This document shows positions 39,318 to 49,928 of a DNA stretch of 64,000 nt, one piece after another. The position numbers and the translations under genes were made by a program. The DNA comes from an uncultured Pseudoxanthomonas sp. (GTDB lineage: Bacteria; Pseudomonadota; Gammaproteobacteria; Xanthomonadales; Xanthomonadaceae). The stretch's first letter is position 1. Every line of letters starts with the position of its first letter. Location of the stretch: positions 16,831 through 80,830 of the forward strand of contig CAMLGZ010000015.1 in the NCBI GenBank assembly GCA_946479745.1, in the 5' to 3' direction. The notes beneath the pieces are model-generated. The model saw only the letters and a list, made by a program, of their open reading frames with translations. It searched no databases and had not been told where the DNA came from.

Positions 39318-40679
39318 ATGAGAATCGGCATCGACTTCGGCACCAGCTACTCGGCTGCGGCCGCACGTATTGGAGACCGGCTGGAGCACATCCGTTTCGG
39401 CGGACTGCCGCAGTTCCGTACCGCGGTGTTTTTCCCCACCGAATTGCCCGACCCGGCCGATTTCCGTCTTACCACCGCGCTGGAAGGCGAAGTCGCGATA
39501 CTGGTGCGTGCGGCCAAGGCCGAGCAGACCCGCAGCGGCGTGATTCCGCGCAGCGATGCGCAGCTGCACCGCGATGCCGTGCAGATAGTGCGCCGCCAAT
39601 GGCTGGAGGCGCAGAGACAGGAAGCCGAGGACGCGGCGGCGGATCTGGACGATGCGGTATTCGGCGAGGACGCCATCGACCGCTACCTGGAAGAGGGTAG
39701 CGGCCACCTGGTGCAGTCGCCCAAATCGATGCTGGGTTACGACCTGCTGCCGCGCGCACGGAAAACCATCACCGGCATCGCTGCGCAGATCCTGGAACAC
39801 ATCCGCCTGACCGCCAGCGAGCAGCTGGGCGCCGACGTGCGTCTGGCCACGATCGGGCGGCCGGTGCGATTCCGCAGTTCGCTGGGTCCGGCGGGCGGCG
39901 AACAGGCGCTGGATATCCTGGCCGAAGCGGCGCAGATCGCCGGCTTCGAGGCGGTGGATTTCCTGGAAGAACCCGTCGCCGCCGCACTGCATTACCACGC
40001 CGGCAGCGACACCCGGCATTCCACGCTGGTGGTGGATGTCGGCGGCGGCACCACCGATATCGCCCATGCGCAGGTCGGCGGCAGCCAGGCGCCAGTGATC
40101 CATCGCGCCTGGGGTTTGCCCAATGGCGGCACCGACGTGGATCTGGCCCTCAGCATGGCGCACTTCATGCCACTGTTCGGGCGCGGCGACACCCGCGTGC
40201 CCGCGCATCATTTCGTGGATGCGGCCATGGTCCAGGACATGCCGCGCCAGCGCGCGTTCCACAAGCGCGATTTCAGCGAAGTGTCCGCGCCTTACAACGC
40301 GCGGTTGCGGAAATTGCAGCATGACGGCGGCACCACCCGGCTGTACCGCGCCGTGGAAGCGATGAAGATGCGGCTCAGCGAGCACGACACCAGTCGCCAT
40401 GAGCTGGATTACATCGCCGCGGCACTGTCAGTGGAGGCCAGTCGCAACGACTTGCAACTGGCCAGCGCGGATTTTCTGGGTCGCCTTGCGCGCCTGTTGC
40501 AGGAAGTGGGCGAAGCGTTGGACAGTCCGCCAGACAGCCTCTTCCTGACCGGCGGCATGTCGCGCGCGCCGTATGTGCAGGCGATGGCGCGCGAGGCGTT
40601 TCCGCATGCGCGCGTGGTGCATGGGGATCCTTCGCTGGGGGTGGTTTCGGGATTGGCGAACCATCTTTTTGGGGATTGA
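39318..40679 (+). CDS. yegD: Hsp70-family chaperone, YegD-like
   Basis: 453 residues. The actin/Hsp70 ATPase phosphate loops MRIGIDFGTSYSAAA and LVVDVGGGTTDIAHA are present, with FLEEPVAAALHY and LTGGMSRAPYV. There is no full substrate-binding domain, as in YegD. Its role is presumed chaperone-like; the client is unknown. Core-type base composition resumes here after the cassette island. Confidence 0.9.
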   Translation: MRIGIDFGTSYSAAAARIGDRLEHIRFGGLPQFRTAVFFPTELPDPADFRLTTALEGEVAILVRAAKAEQTRSGVIPRSDAQLHRDAVQIVRRQWLEAQRQEAEDAAADLDDAVFGEDAIDRYLEEGSGHLVQSPKSMLGYDLLPRARKTITGIAAQILEHIRLTASEQLGADVRLATIGRPVRFRSSLGPAGGEQALDILAEAAQIAGFEAVDFLEEPVAAALHYHAGSDTRHSTLVVDVGGGTTDIAHAQVGGSQAPVIHRAWGLPNGGTDVDLALSMAHFMPLFGRGDTRVPAHHFVDAAMVQDMPRQRAFHKRDFSEVSAPYNARLRKLQHDGGTTRLYRAVEAMKMRLSEHDTSRHELDYIAAALSVEASRNDLQLASADFLGRLARLLQEVGEALDSPPDSLFLTGGMSRAPYVQAMAREAFPHARVVHGDPSLGVVSGLANHLFGD

Positions 40680-41132
40680 TCGGATCTTCGTTGCTGCGAT
40701 TTCGCTCGCTGTTCCTACTATATTCTCCCGCCGCACAAGCACGTCGCCTCTTCCATCAGCGGAGTGGTGCCTCTTCGTTACGCTGAAACGAAGCGTAGTG
40801 GAACCCCTTCTCCCCTTGTGGGAGAAGGTGCCCGAAGGGCGGAAGAGGGGTGAGCGGAGCGGCAATCCATGGTCAATGTAGTCAACACAACAATCGATAT
40901 CGAATGCGGTCGCGGCATTACTGGGCCAATTTACTGTCTCCGCTCACCCCTCTCCCGCCGCGCAGGCGCGTCGACCTCTCCCACAAGGGGGAGAGGTGGT
41001 AATCCCGTGGCTTTCTGATCCACGGGTTGGTGCCTTTCTCTGTAGTCGCAAAAAAGCCGCTGCCGCCACAAACCCATGCCGCTACGGCTGTCCGCGCTTT
41101 AGACTATCTTCTCCTTCACCAGCGGATTCCCA
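40680..41132. other. 453-bp gene-free region with repeats
   Basis: A degenerate half copy (TTCTCCCGCCGCACAAGC, 40723-40740) precedes the full family F copy at 40804-40999. A CCCGTGG...CCACGGG hairpin lies near 41004-41025. No gene is seen. Confidence 0.6.
40804..40999. repeat. CTCCC/GGGAGAAGG palindromic element (family F), copy 3
   Basis: Left CCCCTTCTCCCCTTGTGGGAG then AAGGTGCCCGAAGGGCGGAAG; right CACCCCTCTCCCGCCGCGCA then GGCGCGTCGACCTCTCCCAC. The spacer contains ACAACAATCGATATCGAATG, almost identical to the spacer of copy 4. Confidence 0.88.
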
Positions 41133-42011
41133 ATGCGCCTGGGCCTTGCAGCCAATCGCCTGCACCATCACAACCGGGACGCGGCCCTGTTCCGCTGGCT
41201 GCGTGCCTGCGAAACCGGCATCCGCGAGTTGAAGCTGGGCTTGCACGCCGTCGGCCGCACCCATGACGCCATCGCCGAGGCCGGCATACTGACCGACTAC
41301 CCTGGCTTGCGGCGCTATCCGCATGGTCGCGAAGGCGGCCTGATGAAGCTGGTCGCCGAAGTGGTGGGCCTGGAGGGTGCCGAGCGCAGCCTGGATGGTG
41401 CTATCTATCTGATCGATCCGGTGGATCCCTCTTCTATTTTTCCGGAAGCGACCGCGCTCAAGCGCCAATGCGTGATTCACGGCAAACCCTTCCTGTCCAC
41501 AGTGGCTTCGGCGCGGGACTGGATCGAGATGGAACGTATCCATGCCGGCTTTGCGCCGGACCCCGGTGCGGATCGCTTCCATGCACTGGAAACGCAGACG
41601 CTGGCGCTGATCGCGCACGATGCAATGAAGCCGCAGATGCTGGCGTTCGCGGCGGAGCATTTCGATGCGCTGTCGCGTTTCGCGCACCGGGTCGCCACCG
41701 GTACCACCGGCCAGCGCCTCAACGAACTGGCCTGGAGCCTCGGCTGGCCGCAGGACCGCCTGTGGGCCGAGCGTTACCAGAGCGGTCCCATGGGCGGCGA
41801 TGCGCAGATCGCAGACCGCGTGCTGGAACGCCGGTGCCAGCGCGTGGTCTTCTTCGAGGATCCGCATGTCGCCCGTCAGCACGAAGCCGATATCCAATTG
41901 CTGGAGCGCGCCGTCACCACGGTGACCGACGAAGCGGTGTGCACGACCTCGCCCGCCGTCGCCCGTCGCTGGCTGCAGGCGGTAGCGCTACGCGCCGATC
42001 GCGGCAGCTGA
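41133..42011 (+). CDS. Two-domain methylglyoxal synthase-like protein
   Basis: 292 residues, about twice the usual 150. Residues about 155-285 match methylglyoxal synthase: LALIAHDAMKPQML, VATGTTGQRLNEL, the catalytic Asp in SGPMGGDAQIAD (D223), and VVFFEDPHVARQHEADIQLLERA. Residues 1-135 repeat the same fold (LGLAANRLHH, LHAVGRTHDAI, AIYLIDPVDPSSIFPEATALK) but have GREGGLMKL where the catalytic Asp should be. A tandem duplication with one degenerate half. The enzyme converts dihydroxyacetone phosphate to methylglyoxal; the first half may be structural or regulatory. benE follows after one base. Confidence 0.8.
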   Translation: MRLGLAANRLHHHNRDAALFRWLRACETGIRELKLGLHAVGRTHDAIAEAGILTDYPGLRRYPHGREGGLMKLVAEVVGLEGAERSLDGAIYLIDPVDPSSIFPEATALKRQCVIHGKPFLSTVASARDWIEMERIHAGFAPDPGADRFHALETQTLALIAHDAMKPQMLAFAAEHFDALSRFAHRVATGTTGQRLNELAWSLGWPQDRLWAERYQSGPMGGDAQIADRVLERRCQRVVFFEDPHVARQHEADIQLLERAVTTVTDEAVCTTSPAVARRWLQAVALRADRGS

Positions 42012-42012
42012 C

Positions 42013-43194
42013 ATGAGCGACTCTTCTTCGCCGCGCCTGCTGCGCGATTTTTCCCTTTCCGCCGTCGCCGCCGGTTTCGTCACCGTACTGGTGGGCTTCA
42101 CCGCCTCGGCGGTGATCGTGTTCCAGGCTGCGCAGGCGCTGGGCGCTTCGGAAACGGAGATCGCTTCGTGGATGTGGGCGCTGGGTCTGGGCATGGGCCT
42201 GACCTGCATCGGCCTGTCGTTGCGTTACCGCATGCCGGTCGTGACGGCATGGTCCACGCCCGGTGCGGCGATGCTGATCGCCAGCACGGCAGGGCTGCCT
42301 TATCCGGAAGTGATCGGCGCGTTCGTGCTGTCGGCGTTGCTGATGGCCATCGCCGGCTTCACCGGCGTGTTCGAGCGCAGCTTGAGCCGCATTCCGGCTT
42401 CGTTGGCATCGGGCATGCTGGCCGGCGTGCTGCTGCGCTTCGGCCTGGATGTGTTCGTCTCCATGCAAACGCAGTTGGGCATGGCGCTGACCATGTTCGT
42501 GACCTATCTGTGCGGGCGCCGCCTGTTTCCACGCTATGCGGTAATCGTGACGTTGCTGATGGGCATCGCCATCGCCGGCGCGACCGGGCTGCTGCATACC
42601 GGCGGAGTACGCTTGGAGTTGGCCCGGCCGGTATTCACTCTGCCGTCGCTGTCGTTGGCTTCGGTGTTCGGCATTGCGCTGCCGTTGTTCATCGTCACCA
42701 TGACCTCGCAGAACGTGCCGGGCGTAGCCGTGATCCGCGCCTCGGGTTACGCGGTGCCGATCTCCCCGGTGATCGGCTGGACCGGCGTGGCCAACGTGCT
42801 GCTGGCCCCGTTCGGCGCGTTCGCCCTGAACCTGGCCGCGATCACCGCGGCGATCTGCATGGGCCGCGAAGCGCATCAGGATCCGGAGCGCCGCTATGTG
42901 GCCGCGGTGTTCGCCGGCCTGTTCTATGTGCTGGTGGGCCTGTTTGGCGCCACGGTCGCGGCGGTGTTCGCAGCCTTCCCGAAAGAGCTGGTGATGGCCA
43001 TCGCCGGGCTTGCCTTGTTCGGCACCATCGGCAACAGCCTGGCGGCGGCGATGCGCGAGGAAAGCGATCGCGAACCGGCGCTGATCGCTTTCCTGGTGAC
43101 GGCCTCGGGCATTTCATTGGGCGGGATCGGTTCGGCGTTCTGGGGGCTCGTCGCCGGCGCGATCACGTTGCTGGTATGGCGCCGGAAGAGCTGA
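42013..43194 (+). CDS. benE: BenE/YdcO-family transporter
   Basis: 393 residues with about 12 hydrophobic segments. GMREESDREPALI, MTSQNVPGVAVIRASGY and FGAFALNLAAITAAICMG are the conserved blocks of the benzoate:H+ symporter (BenE) family. It starts immediately after the methylglyoxal synthase-like gene, but there are no benzoate degradation genes nearby, so the substrate is uncertain. Confidence 0.9.
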   Translation: MSDSSSPRLLRDFSLSAVAAGFVTVLVGFTASAVIVFQAAQALGASETEIASWMWALGLGMGLTCIGLSLRYRMPVVTAWSTPGAAMLIASTAGLPYPEVIGAFVLSALLMAIAGFTGVFERSLSRIPASLASGMLAGVLLRFGLDVFVSMQTQLGMALTMFVTYLCGRRLFPRYAVIVTLLMGIAIAGATGLLHTGGVRLELARPVFTLPSLSLASVFGIALPLFIVTMTSQNVPGVAVIRASGYAVPISPVIGWTGVANVLLAPFGAFALNLAAITAAICMGREAHQDPERRYVAAVFAGLFYVLVGLFGATVAAVFAAFPKELVMAIAGLALFGTIGNSLAAAMREESDREPALIAFLVTASGISLGGIGSAFWGLVAGAITLLVWRRKS

Positions 43195-43198
43195 ACGC

Positions 43199-43330
43199 GT
43201 AGGAGCGACGTAAGTCGCGAATCCATAGCCTCAAACCGCGTATGAATGGATATGAATTGCGATAGATGAGCTAAGGATGCCTTCGCGACTTACGCCCGAA
43301 GGAAGTCCTCTCGGGGGACGTCGCTCCTAC
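43199..43330. repeat. GTAG-type palindromic repeat (REP/SMAG-like)
   Basis: GTAGGAGCGACGTAAGTCGCG at the left and TTCGCGACTTACG...GTCGCTCCTAC at the right. The right arm contains an extra CCCGAAGGAAGTCCTCTCGG block, which is shared with the copy inside recD. Confidence 0.85.
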
Positions 43331-43447
43331 GCGCTCACACGCCATTTTCGTTTGCATTCGCTCAGCAATGTGCAGGGCACGTGAGTTCATGTTGCAGTTC
43401 TATTCTTTTCTGCACACTCGTTGCTCATTCCAACGCGGGAGAAATCC

Positions 43448-43888
43448 ATGCGCAAGTTCCAACCACGAATGTTGTTGCTGTCGACCGCGCTGATGGCATC
43501 CGGAGCGGCCTTGGCGCAAACGCCCAACCCCGACGCGCTCACCGAGCCTCAGGTCCGTGCCTTGCTTACGGAGAAAGGTTATACCCGCATCGACGATCTG
43601 GACTTCGAAGACGGCGCCTGGGAAACCGACGCGACCAGCGCCGATGGGAATCGCGTCGACGTGCGTGTCGACCCGGCCAGCAAGCGCATTTTCGCCGAAG
43701 CGCTGGTGTCCACGCTGAGCGAGGACGACGTCAAAGCCAAATTGTCGGCGGCCGGCTATTCGAAGGTGCACGACGTCGACTTCGATGACGGCGTGTGGAA
43801 GGCAGAAGCCGAACGTGCCGACGGTAACGATGTCGAGATCCATCTCGATCCGAAGGACGGGCATATCCTGCATGTCGAGAACGATTGA
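43448..43888 (+). CDS. Periplasmic PepSY-like two-repeat protein
   Basis: 146 residues from ATG with GGGAG upstream. Signal peptide MRKFQPRMLLLSTALMASGAALAQ. The mature part holds two PepSY-like repeats, each LTEPQVRALLTEKGYTRI or LSEDDVKAKLSAAGYSKV followed by an xDLDFEDGAWE / VDFDDGVWK strand and a DGxxVxxxxDP turn. Small PepSY proteins often inhibit or sense periplasmic enzymes. Its own terminator follows, so it is probably monocistronic. Confidence 0.82.
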   Translation: MRKFQPRMLLLSTALMASGAALAQTPNPDALTEPQVRALLTEKGYTRIDDLDFEDGAWETDATSADGNRVDVRVDPASKRIFAEALVSTLSEDDVKAKLSAAGYSKVHDVDFDDGVWKAEAERADGNDVEIHLDPKDGHILHVEND

Positions 43889-43912
43889 GCTCCTGTAACG
43901 CATGAGTACGGA

Positions 43913-43941
43913 GAAGGCCGCAGCAATGCGGCCTTCTTTTT
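43913..43941 (+). terminator. Intrinsic terminator after PepSY gene
   Basis: GAAGGCCGCA-GCAA-TGCGGCCTTC forms a perfect 10-bp stem with a tetraloop, followed by TTTTT. Confidence 0.9.
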
Positions 43942-44044
43942 GGAGCGTCCGCGCCCACTGAAATCGCCTTGTTTCCCGTTTGCAGGACCGGACTGGCGCG
44001 GCGGCGATTTGCGGCCGACAATGTCTCCCCCGGAGGACACATCC

Positions 44045-44404
44045 ATGTTGAAGCGCAGTCTCATCGCCACCTTGCTCGTCGTCAGCGCGGCCGCCAGCGC
44101 CCAGACCGCACCCGCACCGGCGTCCCCCAAGATCAGTCCATCGCTATACGCGATCAATTCGGCCGCACTGGCTTCTGCCATGACCTACTGCAGCACCAAG
44201 CACGGCAACCTGCTCGCAGGGTCTCCGGGCCAGGCCTGTTTCCTGAAGGCACGGCAAGTACTGGCCAATTACGGGTTGAAGAAAGTTTCCGCCGATGTCG
44301 ACGGCCGTTGCAACAATCCCGCGACCTTCAACACCTGCCTGACGCCTGAAGTGGGCAAGCTGGTGTACGCACTGAATGCGGAGTTCGTGAAGCAGGGCTT
44401 GTGA
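44045..44404 (+). CDS. Secreted protein, unknown
   Basis: 119 residues, GGAGG before the ATG. The signal peptide MLKRSLIATLLVVSAAASAQ is followed by a Pro/Ala linker and a mature domain with four cysteines (MTYCSTKHG, GQACFLKAR, GRCNNP, FNTCLTPE), probably two disulfides. No family is recognised with confidence. Confidence 0.7.
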   Translation: MLKRSLIATLLVVSAAASAQTAPAPASPKISPSLYAINSAALASAMTYCSTKHGNLLAGSPGQACFLKARQVLANYGLKKVSADVDGRCNNPATFNTCLTPEVGKLVYALNAEFVKQGL

Positions 44405-44425
44405 CCTGCCACTAAACCTTCTTTC

Positions 44426-45273
44426 CTACAGGCGGATTGCGCCGATCGTTTGCTGCAACGCGTGCGTTTGGCCGGGCGCCAGCGAAACCACATCTTCGCC
44501 TGCATTGGCCGCTTCCAGGCATACGAAGCGATGCCAGCCGTCGGCCGGTGCGTCGCCGATTGCGGCGATGCCGGACGCGCCCGGATTCCAAACCACCAAC
44601 GAATGGCTGCCCGAAGTAGTCAGATCGATGCGTCGACCCAGGACCGGGTCGATCAGCGCGAAGCGGTTGCCGGTACGGTGGTAGATGCGGTCGCTGCGGC
44701 CGGGATCGCGCGGATCCTGCAGATTCCATTCCCCCGAATGCACGTGCTCGTTGCCGTCGTACTTGTCCGCATATGTCAATCCGTCCAGCCCGCTCACCTG
44801 CACGCGCTCAGCATCGCCGACATGAAAATAAGTGTGCAGCGCCTGCGTGAACGCGACCGTTTCCTTGCCGTTATTGCGTGTGGTCAACGACTGCCGCAGT
44901 TCATGGCCGATGTGCAGCGTTTGGCTCAATCGCAGCGGAGTGCCCGTGCGTTCCGGCAGGCTCAGTTCGATCGTCGCCACACCTTCGGAATCGAAGCTCG
45001 AGTCTGTCAGCGTCCACCGGGTGTTGCGCGCGAAACCGTGTTGCGGTACTTCCGCCGATTGTCCCTGGCGCCCGAAATACGGCCAGCACACGGGCACGCC
45101 GCCGCGGATCGCGTCGGGCGCGCGTTTGCTGACCGGTGAGAGCCACAACAGGTCGTCGAATCCGCGCGGCGCGTACGACAGCAACTGGCCGCCATGCAGC
45201 GAGATCGCCGCGCTGGCGAGCGGGGTATCGATCCGCAACGCGGGAAGGCCTTGGAACTGGCTCGCTTCTATCT

Positions 45274-45277
<4 letters not shown>
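44426..45277 (-). CDS. D-hexose-6-phosphate mutarotase
   Basis: 283 residues from TTG at 45277, overlapping the MFS stop (TTGA) with GGAGC upstream. Galactose-mutarotase fold with ISLHGGQLLSYAP, GGVPVCWPYFG, PQHGFARNTRW and LHTYFHVGDAERVQVSGL, matching YeaD-type aldose-1-epimerase-like enzymes; the HTYF histidine and a Glu near the C terminus (VCLEAANAG) are the catalytic pair. It equilibrates anomers of hexose-6-phosphates. Coupled to an MFS gene. Confidence 0.88.
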
Positions 45278-46545
<1,268 letters not shown>

Positions 46546-46658
46546 GGGAAAGCCGGTCAACAGAAAGGCCGGAGTTTAGCCTTTCCTTTGTTTTCTTGCG
46601 GGGAAGGAGTTACGCCCGTACTGATCCGGGTTCCCGCTAAAACACTACAAGTCGGATG

Positions 46659-46880
46659 CCCCCTTCTCCCCCTGTGGGAGAAGAGCCTGCCCCGTACTTG
46701 ATACGGGGTGCCCGAAGGGCGGAAGAGGGGTGAGCGGTGTGGCGATCTATAGCCAACATGGTCAGCACAACAGTCGATATCGAATGCGGTAGCCGCACTA
46801 GTGAGTCAACTTTACTGTCTCCGTTCGCCCCTCTCCCGCCGCGCAAGCGCGTCGACCTCTCCCACGAGGGGAGAGGTGGG
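46659..46880. repeat. CTCCC/GGGAGAAGG palindromic element (family F), copy 4 with nested insert
   Basis: Same arms as copy 3 and nearly the same spacer (ACAACAGTCGATATCGAATG). The left arm is interrupted by a small palindrome CCCCGTACTTGATACGGGG at about 46691-46709. It fills most of the 320 bp between the MFS start and the pseudogene. Confidence 0.88.
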
Positions 46881-47234
46881 TCAAGTTCGATTGCTGGTTA
46901 GTACTCTCAGTATTTCTTCCAGCACCAGATTGTTACGCAGCAAAACGTCGTCATTCCAGAAGCGCAAGGCCCGGAAACCCTCACCTTCAAGCCATTCCGT
47001 ACGTATAGCGTCTGAAAGCTGCGCATCAAGGTGCTACCCGCCATCCACCTCGATGACAAGCCGACGTTCAAAGCAGACGAAATCCACGATGTAGCGCCCG
47101 AGGGGCTGCTGCCTTCTGAACTTGCATCCCGCAAGTCGCCCCGCCCGGAGGTTTCGCCACAGCTTTGTTTCGGCATCTGTAGCTGATTGACGCATGCGCT
47201 TTGCATGCAACAGTGAATTGGCGATTCTTCGCAT
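46881..47234 (-). pseudogene. DUF559 endonuclease-domain protein, nonsense mutation
   Basis: From ATG 47234 (AGGAGG upstream) the frame reads MRRIANSLLHAKRMRQSATDAE..., a vsr/DUF559-like nuclease with the acidic core YIVDFVCF and LVIEVDGG. A TAG at 47034-47036 replaces the expected glutamine of the family motif EVDGGQH, and the frame then continues undisturbed (HLDAQLSDAIRTEWLEGEGF...) to TGA at 46881. A single C-to-T change explains it. About 117 codons if repaired. Confidence 0.88.
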
Positions 47235-47284
47235 GAGACCTCCTTGTCTCAGATCTCTTTCCACTCAGGGAAAGGTCACCTCAT

Positions 47285-47896
47285 TCAGCGCTTGCCATTA
47301 CCCGCCTCAATGAAGCGCAGGAACTCCGCACGCGTACGCGCGTCTTCGCGGAAGCTGCCCAGCATCTTGGAAGTGATCATGCTGACGCCGCGTTTGTGGA
47401 TGCCGCGGGTGGTCATGCATTCGTGCATGCCTTCCACCACCACGCCCACGCCCAACGGCTGCAGCACGTCCTGGATGCAGCCTGCGATCTGCGCGGTCAT
47501 TTTTTCCTGCACCTGGAAGCGGCGCGCGTAGGTTTCCACCACCCGCGCCAGCTTGCTGATGCCCACCACTTTGCCATCGGGCAGATAGCCCACGTGAGCT
47601 CTGCCGATGATCGGCGCCATGTGGTGTTCGCAATGGCTTTCGAACTCGATGTCGCGCAGCACGATCATCTCGTCGTAGCCGGCCACTTCCTTGAAGGTGC
47701 GCTCCAGGAATTCGCGTGGGTCCTCGCTGTAGCCGCTGTACCAGTCGCCGTAGGCTTCCACCACGCGCTTGGGCGTGTCCAGCAGGCCTTCGCGGGTCGG
47801 GTCTTCGCCCGCCCAGGCCAGCAAGGTGCGTACGGCGGCCTCGGCCTGGTCTTTGGTGACGGCGGATTTGGTGGGTGTTTTCTTGTGGTTGCTCAT
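47285..47896 (-). CDS. folE: GTP cyclohydrolase I
   Basis: 203 residues from ATG 47896. Zinc and catalytic motifs are intact: [41 protein letters not shown] and [13 protein letters not shown]. It converts GTP to 7,8-dihydroneopterin triphosphate, the first step of folate/pterin synthesis. It lies 40 bases downstream of recD in the same direction. Confidence 0.96.
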   Translation of the reverse strand: MSNHKKTPTKSAVTKDQAEAAVRTLLAWAGEDPTREGLLDTPKRVVEAYGDWYSGYSEDPREFLERTFKEVAGYDEMIVLRDIEFESHCEHHMAPIIGRAHVGYLPDGKVVGISKLARVVETYARRFQVQEKMTAQIAGCIQDVLQPLGVGVVVEGMHECMTTRGIHKRGVSMITSKMLGSFREDARTRAEFLRFIEAGNGKR

Positions 47897-47936
47897 GGGC
47901 TGAAGAATCCCGTGCGAGGGCGTGAATGGTAACGCA

Positions 47937-49928
47937 TCAGGCCAGCCTTCCCGCCAAGCCTGTAACCCGCTGGGCCTTGCGTGCAAGCAAGGCCCGCAGG
48001 ATGTCTTCGCGCGCGAACAGGTGCACCTGATTGCGTGCGCGAGTCAGCGCGGTATAAAGCAGCTCGCGGGTCAGGGTGCGCGCGTCCTGCTGCGGCAGCA
48101 CGATCCAGGCCTGGTCGAATTCCGAACCCTGCGCCTTGTGCACGGTCAGCGCGAATGCGCTTGCATGCGCCGGCAAAGCGGCCGGATGGAAAGCACGCAC
48201 GTCCTGTCCGCCCCTGGAGAAGAAAACCGCGATGTTGCCGTCCGCCTGGCGCAAGCAGATGCCCACATCGCCGTTGAACAGCCCGTGACGGTAACTGTTC
48301 TCCGTAATCAGCAACAGGCGGCCATGGAAATAGGTCTCGCGTTGGGCACCCGCCAGTGCTTCTTCGATCTGTGCGTTGAGCGTGGAGGCGCCTTGCGGCC
48401 CTTCGCGCAATGCGGTCAGCAGGCGCAGGCGGTCGGCCGCCGCGAGCGCCGCAGCCGGCTCGGTTTCCGTCGCCAGCGCGCGCCAGTGCGCAAGCAGAAG
48501 ATTGCGGGAATCGCCGGCCAGCGGACTGTTCGCTTCTTCGTGAAAGTGCACACCACGCAATCGGCCATCGCGCAGATAGCCCAGGGCGGCATCGGCATCG
48601 CCTTCGCGCACGGCATGAGCCAACGGAGAGAGATCCAGTTCGGCGGACTGGCGATAGCCCCGCACGAGTTGCACGCGATGGCCGAACAGCGGCGAAGGCT
48701 CCACTGCAGGAGCGACGCCCCCAAAGGGGACTTCCTCCGGGGCGTGAGTCGCGATGGAAGAGTCCGCAATCTTGGAATCGAACATATCGCTCTGTTCGGG
48801 ATGATCGGGAGTCATTTGGGTCGTTTCGCGACTCACGCCCCGGAGGAAGTCCCCTTGGGGGGCGTCGCTCCTACGGTCGCTCCTGCGCGTGACAGCCGAC
48901 AACAACGGCGCCAGGGACAAAGCGAGCGCTTCTGGAAGTATGTCGCCATCGCCCGCCGCATCGCCGATGGCGGCCAGCACATCGCCCGCTTCCACGGAAG
49001 GCAGTTGATCGCGGTCGCCGAGCAGGATCAGCCGCGCGCCATCGGCCACGGCATCCACCAACTTGCACATCAACGGCATGTCCACCATCGAAGCTTCGTC
49101 GATCACGATCACGTCGAACGGCAGCGGCTGGCCCGCGTGATGACGGAACTGCGGACTGCCCGGCCGGCTGCCGAGCAGTCGATGCAGGGTGCTGGCCTGC
49201 TGGGGTAGCGCTGCCAGCCACTTCGGCTGCAATACCGGCAGCGCTTGCAGATTCGCGACGGCGGCGTGCAGGCTCTCCGACATGCGGTCGGCGGCGCGGC
49301 CGGTCGGTGCGGCCAGTGCGATGCGCAGCTCCGTGCCATTGGCGTCGGCCTGCGCGATCAACAGCAGCAACAGGCGCGCGATGGTGCTGGTTTTGCCGGT
49401 TCCCGGCCCTCCCGTGATCAGCAACAGCGATTGGATCAGCGCCAATGCCGCCGCACGCGCTTGACGATCGCCCTCTTCGGCTTCCGGGAAAAGCGCGGCG
49501 AACAAAGGCCGTATCACCGCAAGATCGGTGCTGACCGGCGGTTGCGTCGCCAGGCGTTTGAGGCCGGAAGCCAGCCCGCGTTCGTACTCGCGGTACCGAC
49601 GCAGGTACAGCAATCCGTTTTCCAACACCAAAGGGGAAGAAGCCGGTGCGATGGCGTCCGCGTCGGGTTCGCTCACCCAGGGCGATACGCGCCAGGCCGT
49701 GACCCATTCGTCCGCGTCGGGCAGGCCCGGCACAGATCCCAACAGCAGTTGCGGCCGCGCAGGATCGTAAGCCGTGTTGCCGGTGCCGACGGCCAGCGAA
49801 GCCAATGCCGCGCCAGCGAGCGTAATTTCGTCCGCGCCCGGATCCAGCCGGCGCAGGGTGTCGGCCAACGCGATATCCACCGCGCGCAGACTGTCTTGCG
49901 AACGCTGCAGGTGCGCGATCAGGTTCAT
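47937..49928 (-). CDS. recD: Exodeoxyribonuclease V alpha subunit, with repeat-encoded insert
   Basis: 663 residues; ATG overlaps the recB stop (ATGA). Superfamily 1 helicase with Walker [20 protein letters not shown], motif [25 protein letters not shown] and C-terminal [14 protein letters not shown]. About 60 residues (roughly 350-407, from [13 protein letters not shown] to [12 protein letters not shown]) are encoded by the GTAG palindrome at 48706-48874, lying between helicase motifs before [14 protein letters not shown]. The frame is intact, so RecD may still work. RecBCD repairs double-strand breaks. Confidence 0.93.
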   Translation of the reverse strand: MNLIAHLQRSQDSLRAVDIALADTLRRLDPGADEITLAGAALASLAVGTGNTAYDPARPQLLLGSVPGLPDADEWVTAWRVSPWVSEPDADAIAPASSPLVLENGLLYLRRYREYERGLASGLKRLATQPPVSTDLAVIRPLFAALFPEAEEGDRQARAAALALIQSLLLITGGPGTGKTSTIARLLLLLIAQADANGTELRIALAAPTGRAADRMSESLHAAVANLQALPVLQPKWLAALPQQASTLHRLLGSRPGSPQFRHHAGQPLPFDVIVIDEASMVDMPLMCKLVDAVADGARLILLGDRDQLPSVEAGDVLAAIGDAAGDGDILPEALALSLAPLLSAVTRRSDRRSDAPQGDFLRGVSRETTQMTPDHPEQSDMFDSKIADSSIATHAPEEVPFGGVAPAVEPSPLFGHRVQLVRGYRQSAELDLSPLAHAVREGDADAALGYLRDGRLRGVHFHEEANSPLAGDSRNLLLAHWRALATETEPAAALAAADRLRLLTALREGPQGASTLNAQIEEALAGAQRETYFHGRLLLITENSYRHGLFNGDVGICLRQADGNIAVFFSRGGQDVRAFHPAALPAHASAFALTVHKAQGSEFDQAWIVLPQQDARTLTRELLYTALTRARNQVHLFAREDILRALLARKAQRVTGLAGRLA
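48706..48874. repeat. GTAG-type palindromic repeat inside recD
   Basis: Left arm GCAGGAGCGACGCCCCCAAAGG...GAGTCGCGA and right arm TCGCGACTCACGCCCCGGAGG...GTCGCTCCTAC are near-complementary over about 49 bp; a 70-bp spacer separates them. Same family as 43199-43330. A partial duplicate of the end (GTCGCTCCTGCG) follows at 48877. Confidence 0.9.

Noticed and set aside
43196..43340. GTAG palindrome considered as an intrinsic terminator of benE
   Set aside because: No T-run follows and the same element occurs inside genes; it may reduce transcription but is better described as a repeat.
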